Assembly: GCA_963725185.1 (NCBI GenBank)
Contig: CAVRXO010000006.1
Span: forward strand, 1,984,001 to 2,048,000
Direction of reading: 5' to 3'
Source: VAZQ01 sp963725185
Lineage (GTDB): Bacteria; Pseudomonadota; Alphaproteobacteria; Rhizobiales; Xanthobacteraceae
Length of the DNA stretch: 64,000 bases
How positions within the stretch are numbered: position 1 is the stretch's first letter; every line of letters begins with the position of its first letter. Below, in pieces: positions 26,952-36,792 of this stretch. The position numbers were made by a program, and so were the translations under genes. The notes beneath the pieces were generated by a model that saw only the letters and a list, made by a program, of their open reading frames with translations, searched no databases and was not told where the DNA came from.

Positions 26952-27629
26952 TCACGAGACGTACCGCTCGGCGAGCTGGTCGACGATCGCGTTTAGGCTG
27001 TCTCCCACGAACTGCGGCTGCGGTCCCACGCCCAGCATATCGTTCCCCGGACGACGAATCAGCGCGGCCTGCCAACCGGCGGCGACGGCGCCGAGGGTGT
27101 CCCAGGTGTGACAAGCGACGAGCAGCATTTGCGACGGGCTCGCGCCGAGCTCGTTCACGACATGTGCATAGACCTCCGGTGCCGGCTTGTGGCGGCGCAC
27201 GGCGTCGACGCTGAAGCGGCGCTCGAACCGGTCGACGATGCCACCGCGCGTCAGCTGATGCGTCTGCACCTCCACGAGGTTGTTCGTCAGCGTGAACAGG
27301 CGAAAGCCATTGGCCCGCAATCGGTCGAGAGCGCCTGGAACTTCCGCGTAGGGCGGCATCTCCGAGAAGGCCTGCGTGAGCTCCTTCTTATCGGTGGGCG
27401 CGATCTCGATGCCCCGGGTCTTGGCCAGCATCTCCATCACGGCTGCGCCGATGTCGGTGAAGGGCACGTAGTGATCGGCCAGTGTCAGCGCGCAGGAGTA
27501 GAGAACCAGGTTTGCGAACCAAAGCTGCATCACGCCTTCGTCGCGCAAGATGCGCCCGAGAATTGGCCTCACGTGCTGAAGATCCAGCAGGGTCTCGTTC
27601 ACGTCGAAGACGATCAGCGGCCGTTCCAT
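26952..27629 (-). CDS. Haloacid dehalogenase type II (HAD superfamily)
   Basis: 225 residues, typical for (S)-2-haloacid dehalogenases. Motif I VFDVNETLLD has nucleophile Asp9 (DVNETL is characteristic of type II dehalogenases rather than phosphatases). Motif II is TLTNN, motif III RRHKPAPEVYAHV with the lysine, and motif IV ACHTWDTLGAVAAGW. The cap residues LYSCALTLADHYVPF agree with this subgroup. It would hydrolyse 2-haloalkanoates to 2-hydroxyacids in the cytoplasm; natural substrates of rhizobial copies are often unknown. It stands alone on the minus strand. Confidence 0.88.
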   Translation of the reverse strand: MERPLIVFDVNETLLDLQHVRPILGRILRDEGVMQLWFANLVLYSCALTLADHYVPFTDIGAAVMEMLAKTRGIEIAPTDKKELTQAFSEMPPYAEVPGALDRLRANGFRLFTLTNNLVEVQTHQLTRGGIVDRFERRFSVDAVRRHKPAPEVYAHVVNELGASPSQMLLVACHTWDTLGAVAAGWQAALIRRPGNDMLGVGPQPQFVGDSLNAIVDQLAERYVS

Positions 27630-27955
27630 CTTTGATTCCTCTCTTTGGCCTCAGATGAACTACCCGCGCCGTCCGGTAAACCGGATCCCAAGCGGGCGTC
27701 GGACATTGGGCGTCATGGCGGGATTACCATCTGCTCAAATGTGCACCCCATCGACGCGCAACACCCCGGGGCGGGGCCGGACGTCGAAGTAAAGGCAGTC
27801 CTTGCAAATAATCATAATCCAAGATCGCTCAGCCATGGGGTGATCGTCCGGACGCCGCCTTCCTTCACACGCTCGTCCGCGGGAATGAGCGGAGGTGGCA
27901 ATTCCTTCACACACTCGAAAGCGGGGCTGGAGACGAGCGGGAGGTTGACAATTCC
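27630..27955. other. Gap without a gene; decayed repeat fragments
   Basis: Holds a partial copy of the GTCCGCGGGAATGAGCGG repeat (about 27870-27895, the same element as the long inverted repeat at 44184-44281) and two CCTTCACAC-CTCG-like direct repeats. I see no promoter or ORF I trust. Confidence 0.4.
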
Positions 27956-29005
27956 TCACCGGCCCCAGCGGCAGCCGGCGAGCTTGCTGTCCTTGTTCTC
28001 CAGCACGAACGGCCCGAGCTGGGCGGCCGCATAATCGGCGTAGGACGTGTCGGCGAGCCGCTCCGCGGGCAGTTGCGCGGTGCCGAATTTGTTTTGTCTG
28101 TACCAGGCCTGCATGTCGAGCATGCTGTCGACATTGATGCGGCCGTTGGGATCGCGCGCCGGCCAGGGATATTGGTAGAGCAGCTCCGCGCGGGTCTCGG
28201 TGCCGGTGCGGATCAGGCGCTGGATCAGCTCGGCCCGGTTCGATCCGCCGTGATAGGCTTGGCAATAGTCGCGAACGCCGTGCAGATAGGCGGTGAAATA
28301 GTTGCGCAGGAGATCGCGGTTGGGCTTGGCCCAATCGGTATTGATCATGGCGACCGCGATGGTCAGCGGCCACGGCTTGACCAGGTCGTCGGGCTCCTTG
28401 AGGCTCACCGCGAAGCCCTTGTCGAGGAATTGCGATGTGAACGGCGGAATGACGATCGCCGCGTCGATCGCCTTGTTGGTGAACGCGATGGCCATCTGGT
28501 TGAACGGCAGGACCTTGATGTCGACATCGGCGATCGTCAGCCCGTCGGTCTCCAGCATCTTGCCGACCTCGTAGGTCGAGACCGAGCCTTGGCCGTTGCT
28601 GGCGATGATCCTGCCCTTGAGGTCCTTGAGCCGCGTGATCTGTCCCTTGAGATCGGGCCGCAGCATCAAATGATGGCCGAGCGGGCTCGACACCCGGTCC
28701 ATCACCATGGTGATCGGAAGGTTCTTCTCCAGCGCATTGAAGTAGCCGGCCGAGATGCCGCCTTCGACCACCTGCAGCTGGTTCTGGGCCAAGAGCGCGA
28801 TCACATTGGCCGAGGTATCGAGGTCCTCGGTCTCGACCTTGATGCCGAACGCCTTGAAGTAGCCCTTCTCGATCGCCGTCAAGGTCGCGACCGAGGAGAT
28901 CGATTTCACCATACCGACCTTGACGGTGACGTCCTGCGCCTGCGCCGCCGCGGCGCCGCCCAGGATCGCGATCAAGACCAGCAGATTGCGCTTGAGCATG
29001 GTCAT
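27956..29005 (-). CDS. NMT1/SsuA-type ABC substrate-binding protein
   Basis: 349 residues with signal peptide (NLLVLIAILGGAAAAQA). The mature protein begins VTVKVGMVKSISSVATLTAIEKGYF, the hallmark of NMT1/THI5-like and SsuA/TauA-type periplasmic binding proteins. DLKGRIIASNGQGSVSTYEV fits the ligand-binding loop. The start is 13 bp downstream of the UbiD-like gene stop, so the two are an operon. Ligand likely an aromatic or other carboxylate handled by that decarboxylase (inference). No permease or ATPase gene is adjacent. Confidence 0.82.
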   Translation of the reverse strand: MTMLKRNLLVLIAILGGAAAAQAQDVTVKVGMVKSISSVATLTAIEKGYFKAFGIKVETEDLDTSANVIALLAQNQLQVVEGGISAGYFNALEKNLPITMVMDRVSSPLGHHLMLRPDLKGQITRLKDLKGRIIASNGQGSVSTYEVGKMLETDGLTIADVDIKVLPFNQMAIAFTNKAIDAAIVIPPFTSQFLDKGFAVSLKEPDDLVKPWPLTIAVAMINTDWAKPNRDLLRNYFTAYLHGVRDYCQAYHGGSNRAELIQRLIRTGTETRAELLYQYPWPARDPNGRINVDSMLDMQAWYRQNKFGTAQLPAERLADTSYADYAAAQLGPFVLENKDSKLAGCRWGR

Positions 29006-29018
29006 GACGGCACGCCCT

Positions 29019-30580
29019 CTATGGGGATTTGACGAAATAGCGACCTTCGGCGTCGCGCTCCAGCGCGGCCTTGGCCCGCAGCGCCTCGAGCGCGCGCACG
29101 ATCTCGCGGCCGTCGCGGCTGCCGACCGCGCTCATCAACTGCTCGAACGATTTGGGGCCGTCGGCCAGCGCTGCCTCGAGCGATGCAAAGCGCTCGCCCG
29201 CAAAGCGCGGCGGCGCCGGCACGCGCGTTTCGATACGCTCCCCGCTGCCGAACGGCCAAGTCAGGTCGAAGCCGGCCTTGGCGCCGGTCTTGCCGCTCGT
29301 CAGCGAGGGATCGAGCGGCAGCGTGCGCATGCCGCCCATCACCACGAGATCGCGGTCGGCCTGGAAGCGGGTCGCCAGCGCCCAGTCCATCTGCTGCGTC
29401 CGAGAAGACGTCGATGTCGGGATCGACCACGAACACGTTCTTGACGTTGGGCAGCGCGCCGAAGCAGGCCGCGATGGCGTTGCGGGCCTCGCCGGCGACG
29501 CGCTGCCGCAACGCCACCCGCAGATTGAACATGCCGCCGCTCGATGTGGTCGCATAGACGGCGACCGGCTCGCGCACCGCCGATTCGAGCGCCCGCCAGA
29601 TCATGACCTCGGTGCGCACGCCGTTGAGCGGCGCGGTGTCGGTGCGGCCGAGCGCGCGGCCGCCGATGGTCGAGGTCTGGAACAGCGCGTCGCGGCGGCG
29701 TGTGATCGCGGTCAGGTGGAACACCGGATTGCGCTTCACGTCGCCGTAATAGCCGAGAAATTCGCCATAGGGCCCTTCCGCTTCGACGTGGCCGCGCGCG
29801 TCGAGATAGCCTTCCAGCACCCATTCGGCATCGGCCGGCACGCGGATGTCGTTGGTGATGCATTTCACCACCGGCAGCGGCGCGCCGCGCAGCGATGCGA
29901 TCAGCGAAAGCTCGTCGACCGGCAGCCGCATCATCGCGGCCACGTGATCGATCGGATGCGCGCCGACCACGAAGCTGATCGGCAGCGGCTTGCCGGCGGC
30001 GGCGCTCGCCTCATAGATGGCGCGCAGGTCGCTCGGCGAGTTGAGATCGATGCCGGTCTCGCGGCGGCCGCGCAGCATCAGCCGGCGGATCCCCACATTG
30101 GTCCAGCCGGTCGCCGGATCGACCGCGAAATCGATCGAGGCCGAGATGTAGGGCGCGCCGTCGTCGCCGTGCTGCAGATGCACCGGCAGCGCGGTCAGGT
30201 CGGCGTCCTCGCCGGTCAGCACGACCTGCTGGACCGGCGCCTCGCCGCGCGTGACCTCGACCAGCTCCGGCTTGCCGGCCAGACGGCGCCGGATCTCGCC
30301 GGTCAATTCGTTCGGCCGCGACCCCGAAGGCGCGCGCGATGCGTGCGCGGCTGCCGGTGACGTTGCCGACCAGCTGATGCCGTTCGGGGCCGACCGAGCG
30401 GAACAGGACGGCTTTCGGATTGTCCTCGAGCACGGCCGCGACGTCGGCCAGATCGATCGGCGCAGCGCGTGTCTCGAGTTCGTCCGCCGGCAGGCTCTCG
30501 ACAAAGCCGCGCAGCCGGAAGCGATCGCAATCCGCCGCGCGCGTCGCCAGCCTCGTCTCGGTCTTCTCGATGATATTCAT
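29019..30580 (-). CDS. UbiD-family (de)carboxylase (frameshifted)
   Basis: Three frames joined give ~519 residues, near the usual UbiD length. Recognisable parts: FRLRGFVESLPADE at the N-terminus, then LPVHLQHGDDGAPYISASIDFAVDP, GWTNVGIRRLMLRGR, DVDELSL-like VDELSLIASL, AEWVLEGYLDARG, EGPYGEFLGYYG and the C-terminal DLVVMGGMRTLPLDPSL. These enzymes use prenylated FMN to decarboxylate aromatic or unsaturated acids. Breaks near 30311 (one G too many in a G-run) and 29397 (one C too many before CAGATGGAC) each vanish on deleting a base. It needs a UbiX-type cofactor supplier, none of which is in the window. Operon with the downstream binding protein. Confidence 0.85.
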
Positions 30581-30624
30581 GCCGATCCTCCGCGTGCGAC
30601 ACTATAGCGAAGAGAAGCAGCCTT

Positions 30625-30813
30625 GTAGCCCGCATGGCAATGCGGGGACGGCCGATCCCGGATTGCGGCGCTGCGCGCCTTCATCCGGGCTACGGCACAT
30701 GCTTGGTTTGTAGCCCGCATGGAGCGCAGCGCAATGCGGGAGCGGCGGTCCCGGATTACGCATAGCCCGTTGAAGACGGGCGTAAACGCCCTGATGCGCT
30801 CCATCCGGGCTAC
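30625..30813. repeat. Two REP elements (GTAGCCCGCAT ... ATCCGGGCTAC)
   Basis: Copies at 30625-30693 and 30710-30813, each starting GTAGCCCGCATGG and ending CATCCGGGCTAC; the second contains an inserted GAAGACGGGCGTAAACGCC hairpin. The last copy overlaps the stop codon of the sigma-factor gene (TAG read from its GTAGCCCGG). Same family as at 38341, 42947, 59401, 60118 and 63905. Confidence 0.8.
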
Positions 30814-32077
30814 TTTGGCTCCAGCTCGGCGCGGCGTTGCTGCAGGAAGTCGCGCACGGCCGGGTCGGCTTCGAGGCCGATCGCGCGCTCATAGGCCTCG
30901 TCGGCGGCCGCGTGCTCGCCGGCGCGCGCCAGCAAGCCGGCGCGGGCCGCCCAATAGGGTTGATAGTCGGCGAGCCGCACATCGTTTGCCAGCACGTCGA
31001 GCGCCTGAAGCCCGGCCGCGGGGCCGCGCGTCTCCGCGATCGCGATCGCCCGGTTGATGCCGATCACCGGGGAGTCGATGAGCATCGCGAGCGCATCGTA
31101 GAGACGCTCGATCGCGGCCCAGTCGGATTTGCCGGTGAGCCGGCGCACCACATGGGCCGATTGCACCGCTGCTTCCAGCTGATAGCGGCCGACCGCGCCC
31201 ATGCGGCTTGCGCGCAACAAGCAGCGCTTCTGCTTCCTCGATCATCGTCGCGTTCCACAATTGCGCATCCTGCTCCGCCAGCGGCACATACTCGCCGCGC
31301 CCGTTGCGACGCGCGCCGCGGCGCGCCTCGGCATGCAGCATCAGCGCCAGCAGGCCATGCGCCTCGGGCTCCTCCGGCAACAGCGAGGCCACCAGCCGGC
31401 CGAGCCAGATCGCTTCCTCGGCGAGGTTGCGGCGGCGGATTTCGGTGCCGGCGGGATCGGACCACCCCTCCGAGAAGGCGGCGTAGATGGCGGCCAGCAC
31501 GGCCGCCAGACGCTCGCGCAGGTCGGCGCGCTCGGGCAGCCGGAACGGGATGCCGGCCTGGGCGATCTTCCTCTTCGCGCGCACCAGCCGCTGGCCCATG
31601 GTGGCGGGCGAGACCAGGAACGCCGAGGCGATGCGTGGCGGCATCGAAACCGAGCACGGTCTGCAGGATCATCGGGGCGCGAATGCCTGGATCGATCGCC
31701 GGATGGGCGCAGGCGAACATCAACAGGAGGCGATCGTCCGGAATTTGCATCTCGCTCGCCGCCACCGCTTCCAGCTCCTCCTGGATCAATCTCAGATGCC
31801 CGGCGGCATCCTCATGGGTCCGCCGCCGGCGAGCGGCGTCGATCATCTTGCGCCGCGCCACCGCCATCAACCACGCCTCCGGGATGGCGGGGATGCCGCC
31901 AGAGGGCCAATCCGCCAAAGCGGCCGCAAAGGCCTCCGACAAAGCGTCCTCGGCGCCCGCCACGTCGCGGGTGCGCGCCGCCAGAAAGGCGACCAGCTTG
32001 CCGTAGCTCGCCCGCGCCACCGCTTCGGCGGCCGCGCGGGCAGGCTGGTCGTTTTCCGGCGGCATGCGTTGCACCAT
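30810..32077 (-). CDS. ECF-type RNA polymerase sigma factor with long C-terminal domain (frameshifted)
   Basis: Three frames joined give ~420 residues. Sigma region 2 (YGKLVAFLAARTRDVAGAEDALSEAFAAAL, AWLMAVARRKMIDAARRR), region 4 (FLVSPATMGQRLVRAKRKI) and a large C-terminal SnoaL-unlike helical/TPR-like domain (DUF6596-type, e.g. AIYAAFSEGWSDP, LLALMLHAEARRGAR, SPVIGINRAIAIAE) define the ECF group that is always paired with YCII proteins. Breaks near 31633 and 31205; removing one base at 31633 restores FDAATIASAFLVSP. The preceding YCII gene is 18 bp upstream. Regulation probably needs the C-terminal domain instead of an anti-sigma factor. Confidence 0.85.
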
Positions 32078-32095
32078 CGCTCCAGGCGATCTGGG

Positions 32096-32443
32096 CTACA
32101 TGACCCAGAGCGGTCGCACCTCGATCGCGCCATGGCCGGCGCCCGGACAGCGCGTTGCCCAGGACAGAGCGGCGTCGAGATCGGGCACGTCGATCATGTA
32201 GTAGCCGGCCAGTTGCTCCTTGGTTTCCGCGTAGGGACCGTCCAGCACCTCGGTCTTGCCGTTGGCGATCCGCACGGTGGTGCCCGAGGCGGTCGGCCGC
32301 AGGCGATTGCTGTCCACATGGACGCCGGCCTTCTTCATGGCTTCCGTATAGGCCCCATAGGCAGCGATCATCTGTCCTGCGGACTCCTTGCTGGCGGAGA
32401 GCATTCCGGCCTCATTGCCGTAGATCAGCAGCATGTACTTCAT
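32096..32443 (-). CDS. YCII-related (DGPF-type) protein
   Basis: 115 residues from ATG 32443. AAGGAG is 7 bases upstream, whereas the ATG two codons earlier touches that box. Contains MKYMLLIYGNEAG, then VLDGPYAETKEQLAGYYMID with the conserved DGPF-like DGPY motif, and DLDAALSWATRCPGA. YCII proteins adopt a ferredoxin-like dimer; the DGPF subgroup is nearly always encoded beside ECF sigma factors of the type next door and may sense an unknown signal. It ends 18 bp before the sigma-factor start. Confidence 0.9.
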   Translation of the reverse strand: MKYMLLIYGNEAGMLSASKESAGQMIAAYGAYTEAMKKAGVHVDSNRLRPTASGTTVRIANGKTEVLDGPYAETKEQLAGYYMIDVPDLDAALSWATRCPGAGHGAIEVRPLWVM

Positions 32444-32581
32444 GGTCATCTCCTTCGCTCGGGAATGGCAGCGCCACATGCCCTGCCTGCGCGGTGACGC
32501 CCGAACCCGGCGGATTTCGACAGCGGCCGAAAAAATCCGGCCTCACGTCGCTGACCTCTTTTCGGGTATCGTCGCGCAATA

Positions 32582-34618
32582 GTGTCGGTGCACAACAAAT
32601 CGGGGCCGGGCCGCTTGGTATATAGACCCGACATTCAGGGACTGCGGGGCATCTCGGTCCTCGCGGTCATGATTTTTCACCTTGGGACCGGGCTATCCGG
32701 CGGGTTCGTCGGGGTTGACATTTTTTTTGTTATATCCGGTTTTCTGATGACCGGCCTGATTTCGGAGGAATTTATCGGACGGGGGAATTTCTCTTTCGCA
32801 GATTTCTACAGCCGCAGAGTAAGGCGCATCTTTCCCGCGCTGCTGGTCATGATCCTGGCTGCCACGGCACTCGGATATTTTCTGTTGCTCCCCGGCGACT
32901 ACAAGGAGCTCGCGCAGAGCGGTCTCTACGCGGCGCTCTCGCTCGCCAATGTGTTCTTTTATTTTTCCACCGGCTATTTCGACATCCCGGCTGAATCGAA
33001 GGGCCTGCTGCACACGTGGTCGCTGGGGGTGGAGGAGCAATTCTATCTGATCTGGCCCCTGATCATGGTCGGACTTCTGTCACTCGCCAAGGGCCGCCGG
33101 GCATTCATGGCCTGGCTGCTGCTCTGCATTGTCGGCGCCGGCTTCCTGGTCAGCGTTTACGGCGTCATCGCCGATCCAAAAGCGGCGTTCTATTTGCTGC
33201 ACGCGCGGCTGTGGGAGCTTGCGGCCGGAGGCGTCCTGGTCTTTGCCCCGCGACCACGCAGTCCATGGCTCAACGAGCTGCTCGCCGCGGCAGGACTCGG
33301 CCTCATCCTTTGGTCGGTCTTTTTTCTCTCCCCCGAGTGGCTGTTCCCGGGCTGGAATGCGTTGCCTGCCGTCCTCGGCGCCGCCCTCATCGTCAATCCC
33401 GCCGGCGCATCGTCTTCGCTCGCCCGCCTCCTCTCGCTCCAACCCCTGCCGTTCCTCGGCAAGATCTCCTATTCGCTGTACCTGTGGCATTGGCCGCTCA
33501 TCGTGTTCTGGCGCCAGTACCGCAGCGATGCGGCGCTGACGATCGCGGACGCGGCTCTTCTGGCCGGCGCGTCGGTGCTCGTCGCTTTCGTGTCGTGGAG
33601 GTGGGTCGAGGAGCCGTTTCGAAAGCCGTTCCCCGTCAAGACAACCTTGCCTCTCGGGCTCGCCGCTGCGGCCGTGGTGGCGGCCTTGACGTTCGGAGTC
33701 GTTCGGGAAAACGGATTTCCGGCGCGCGTCGATCCGAGGCTGGAGGCCTTGAGCAGCCTCAAGACGATGTGGGATTGGGACTGCCCTTTTGCGCCGGGAC
33801 CCTTCAATACGGATTGCGCGGTGGGAGCTGACTGGAAGACCGCTGTCAGCAAGGGAGTGGTCTGGGGCGACAGCCACGCCGAGCACCTGCTCCCGCTGCT
33901 CGATCTTGCCGGGCGAAAAAGCGGGCGTTCCATCGCGCTCTTTGGCGACTGTCCTCCGATCTTCTACCAGGGCGGACTGAAGCGCTACATACCGGCAAGC
34001 CCCGAATATGACACATCGTGTGCAGAGCGCGCTCGCTATATCGAGGTGCTCAAGTCATCGCCCGAGATCGAGTTCGTCATGCTGGCGGCGCGCTGGTCGG
34101 CTTATCTTTCGGTGACCTACCGGAACCCGGGTGACGCGCGCTCGGTGCCGCGCGGCTTGCAATTGCTCAAGGAGGGGCTGGAGGACTTCGTCGCCGAGAT
34201 CGCGCCGCTGCACCGAAGCATCGTTCTGCTGGGCGAGATGCCGCAGATGGGATTCGACCCGATTCCCTGCGTCATTCTGCAGGACATTCATCTGTGGCGC
34301 GATCGGAGCGGGCTGGCGCATTGCCGGGAGATGACGGCGTCGATTCCGCGCAGTAGCTTCCTGGAAAGGCAGGCCGCGACCAACGAGGTTCTCCGCTCTG
34401 TCGCCGCGGGTCATCCTGATGTATCTGTCTTCTTTCCGAGCGCCAAAATGTGCCGACCGGACTGCATGACATTCATCGGGGGCGAGTTTTTGTTCCGCGA
34501 CAGCAGCCATCTGCGCCGCAACATCTCGCCGGATGGCGTCGACAAGCTTGTGACCCTCTTGGGCCTGCCCGATCTGTTGCGCGGGCTCGGCGGCCACGCG
34601 CAGGAGCTCATGCCCTAA
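32582..34618 (+). CDS. OafA/YrhL-type acyltransferase with SGNH domain
   Basis: 678 residues starting at GTG 32582. The N-terminal ~370 residues are an acyltransferase-3 membrane domain with ~10 helices: RPDIQGLRGISVLAVMIFH (catalytic His region), GGFVGVDIFFVISGFLMT, RRVRRIFPALL, WSLGVEEQFYLIWPL and LGKISYSLYLWHWPLIVF. The periplasmic C-terminal domain is SGNH-like: GDSHAEH near residue 429 and DSSHLRR near 640 as the Ser/His block. It probably O-acetylates lipopolysaccharide or exopolysaccharide. The 5' half contains AT-rich runs (for example a T-run near 32721) unusual for the window, hinting at transfer. It stands alone on the plus strand. Confidence 0.9.
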   Translation: MSVHNKSGPGRLVYRPDIQGLRGISVLAVMIFHLGTGLSGGFVGVDIFFVISGFLMTGLISEEFIGRGNFSFADFYSRRVRRIFPALLVMILAATALGYFLLLPGDYKELAQSGLYAALSLANVFFYFSTGYFDIPAESKGLLHTWSLGVEEQFYLIWPLIMVGLLSLAKGRRAFMAWLLLCIVGAGFLVSVYGVIADPKAAFYLLHARLWELAAGGVLVFAPRPRSPWLNELLAAAGLGLILWSVFFLSPEWLFPGWNALPAVLGAALIVNPAGASSSLARLLSLQPLPFLGKISYSLYLWHWPLIVFWRQYRSDAALTIADAALLAGASVLVAFVSWRWVEEPFRKPFPVKTTLPLGLAAAAVVAALTFGVVRENGFPARVDPRLEALSSLKTMWDWDCPFAPGPFNTDCAVGADWKTAVSKGVVWGDSHAEHLLPLLDLAGRKSGRSIALFGDCPPIFYQGGLKRYIPASPEYDTSCAERARYIEVLKSSPEIEFVMLAARWSAYLSVTYRNPGDARSVPRGLQLLKEGLEDFVAEIAPLHRSIVLLGEMPQMGFDPIPCVILQDIHLWRDRSGLAHCREMTASIPRSSFLERQAATNEVLRSVAAGHPDVSVFFPSAKMCRPDCMTFIGGEFLFRDSSHLRRNISPDGVDKLVTLLGLPDLLRGLGGHAQELMP

Positions 34619-34656
34619 GGCGGGCCCGTTCATCCCTCATCGCTAATGGCAGCAGC

Positions 34657-35587
34657 ATGATCATCGACTGGCATACCCACGTCCACTCTCCCCGCGAGCA
34701 GGCGCTGCCGTTCTGGCGGGGCCAGTGTCCGGCCACGATCGAGAACGTGCTGCGGCTGCACGACGAGGTCGGCCTCGACCTCAGCGTGATCTCGAACTCC
34801 GGCCATTACCTCAAGAGCTACAGCCGCGAGGAAGCATTGCCGGTGATCCGGGCAGCCAACGAATACATGGCGTCGCTGCGCGACCGCCATAAGGACAAGG
34901 TCGTGGCGATCGCGACCGCGATTTCCGGGCGGCGGCGACGGGCACCTCAAGGAGCTCGAGCGCGCGGTGAAGCAGGAGGACCTGCGCGGCGTGCTGATCA
35001 GCTCGAGCCATCGCGGCGCCTACCCGGACGATGCCGACGCGCGGCCCTTCTTCGCGCTGGCGACCGAGCTCGACATTCCGGTCTTCATGCATCCGCCGTC
35101 GGTCGGCTTCGGCGAGGAGCGGATGCGGGAATTCCGGCTGGCCTCGAGCGTCGGCCGTCCGTTCGACGCCTGCCTCGCGCTGGCGCGCCTGATCGTCAAC
35201 GGCGTGTTCGAAGAGTTTCCGCGGCTGAAGTTCGTCGCCAGCCATCTGGGCGGCGGCATTTGCGAGATCATCGGGCGCATGGACTATGCCTACGAGCTGC
35301 GCGACGACCCGTTCATCCTCGGTCCCTACGGGCCGCCGTTGCACATCACGCGCAAGCCCAGCGATTACCTGCGGACGATCTATTTCGACACGGTCTCATA
35401 CCATGCGCCGGCGGTCGAATGCGCGATCAAGACCGTGGGCGCCGACCGTTTGATCTTCGGCACCGATTCGCCGATGCTGGTCGCCCTCAAGCAGCGGGGT
35501 CTCGATCTGGTGCGGAACCTCGACCTCGGGGCGGCCGAGAAGGATATGATCCTGAGCGGCACCGCCAGGATGCTGCTCAAGCTGTAG
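34657..35587 (+). CDS. Amidohydrolase_2 family metal-dependent hydrolase/decarboxylase 1 (frameshifted)
   Basis: Restored length ~310 residues. Metal-binding start MIIDWHTHVHSP, then after a break near 34926 (one T too many) MKQEDLRGVLISSSH, FFALATELDIPVFMHPPSVG, RLKFVASHLGGGICEI, IYFDTVSYHAPAVECAI and DRLIFGTDSPM. The His, His and Asp ligands of the ACMSD/gamma-resorcylate-decarboxylase fold are all present, so decarboxylation or hydration of an aromatic acid is likely. Its stop is 32 bp before the Bug-type binding protein, suggesting one operon that imports and breaks down an acid (inference). Confidence 0.82.
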
Positions 35588-35618
35588 GGTGGGCGACGAC
35601 ACGACGGGGAATGCTTCG

Positions 35619-36647
35619 ATGATCGGCGGATGGACGCTGTCGCGTATCCTGGGTGCCGGCGCGTTGCTGTTGGCCGCGCACGCAGCCGCAGCGGCCGATG
35701 CGGTCGCCGATTTCTATCACGGCAAGACCATCAGCCTCTATGTCGGCTTTCCGCCCGGCGGCGGCTACGATCTTTATGCTCGCGTGTTCGCGCCGTATTT
35801 CACCCGCCACATCCCGGGCAATCCGCCGATCGTGATCAAGTCCATGCTGGGCGGCAGCGGCATGAAGGCCGCGGGCTACATGAGCACGGTGACCCCGCAG
35901 GACGGCACCTCGCTCGGCGTCTTCATCGACTCGCTGACGCTCGGCAAGGTGCTGGGCGGTCCGGGCGAATTCGATCCGGTCAAGCTCGTGTGGATCGGCC
36001 GCATCGTGTCGACCGCGACCGTATCGGTGGTCTGGCATACCGCGCCGGTGCAGACCATCGAGGAGGCCAAGCACCACGAGCTCCTGATGGCCGGCACCGT
36101 GGCGGCGAATACGTCGAACTTCATTCCGGCGGCGCTGAACGATCTGATCGGAACGAAAATCAGGGTGATCCTCGGATTCCGCGGCTCGCCCGACCAGGCT
36201 CTGGCTATGATGCGCGGCGAGGCCAACTCGATCGGCGGCATGGCCTGGGAAGCCATCCAGACCAATCATCAGGATTGGCTCACCGAGAAGAAGATCCGCA
36301 TCCTCTATGCGCAGGGCGCGCATCGGATCGCGGACCTGCCCAACGATCCGGCGCTCCTGGACCTCGCGGTCGACGAGCGGTCGCGGCAGATCCTCGGCCT
36401 GCTCGGCAGCGGTCCCGATATCGGGCGCACGATCGTCGCCGAGCCGGGCATCCCGCCCGAGCGCGCGGAGGCGTTGCGCCGCGCCTTCATGGCCACCATG
36501 CAAGATCCCGAATTCGTGGCCGACATCGCCAAGCGCCACCTCACCCTCGAGCCGCTGAGCGGCGAGGAGGTGCAGGAGATGATCAAGGCACTGGTCGCGA
36601 CGCCGAAGGAGCTGGTGGAGCAGGCGAGACGCTACGTCGGGCAATGA
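35619..36647 (+). CDS. Bug/TctC-type periplasmic solute-binding protein 1
   Basis: 342 residues from ATG 35619, which has GGGGA 8 bases upstream; a GTG at 35589 is the longer alternative. Signal peptide (GAGALLLAAHAAAAADA), then VADFYHGKTISLYVGFPPGGGYDLYARVF with the glycine-rich binding loop, GGSGMKAAGYMSTVTPQDGTSLG, and PPERAEALRRAFMATMQDPEF. This is the VADFYxGK subgroup of the tripartite-tricarboxylate binding-protein family, closely similar to genes at 41912 and 55604. No TctA/TctB genes are nearby. Probably binds a carboxylate. Confidence 0.85.
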   Translation: MIGGWTLSRILGAGALLLAAHAAAAADAVADFYHGKTISLYVGFPPGGGYDLYARVFAPYFTRHIPGNPPIVIKSMLGGSGMKAAGYMSTVTPQDGTSLGVFIDSLTLGKVLGGPGEFDPVKLVWIGRIVSTATVSVVWHTAPVQTIEEAKHHELLMAGTVAANTSNFIPAALNDLIGTKIRVILGFRGSPDQALAMMRGEANSIGGMAWEAIQTNHQDWLTEKKIRILYAQGAHRIADLPNDPALLDLAVDERSRQILGLLGSGPDIGRTIVAEPGIPPERAEALRRAFMATMQDPEFVADIAKRHLTLEPLSGEEVQEMIKALVATPKELVEQARRYVGQ

Positions 36648-36659
36648 GGCCTAACAAGC

Positions 36660-36757
36660 GCTGTCTTGTCCCGGGCGCAGCGCAGCACGAAGCTCTTGCG
36701 CAGTGGTGCGCTGCAGACCCGGGACCGTCCAAGGCTCTGATGTTTGGAACGTCCCGC
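36660..36757. repeat. Dispersed repeat R3, copy 1
   Basis: A CCCGGGCGCAGCGCAGCACGAAGC stretch, then GCAGACCCGGGACCGTCC and GGAACGTCCCG; a palindromic element also present at 45632-45772 and 56627-56757. It follows the stop of the binding-protein gene. Confidence 0.6.
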
Positions 36758-36792
36758 CTTAAGGCCGGGAGCAAATTCGGTTCGTTCTTCCT

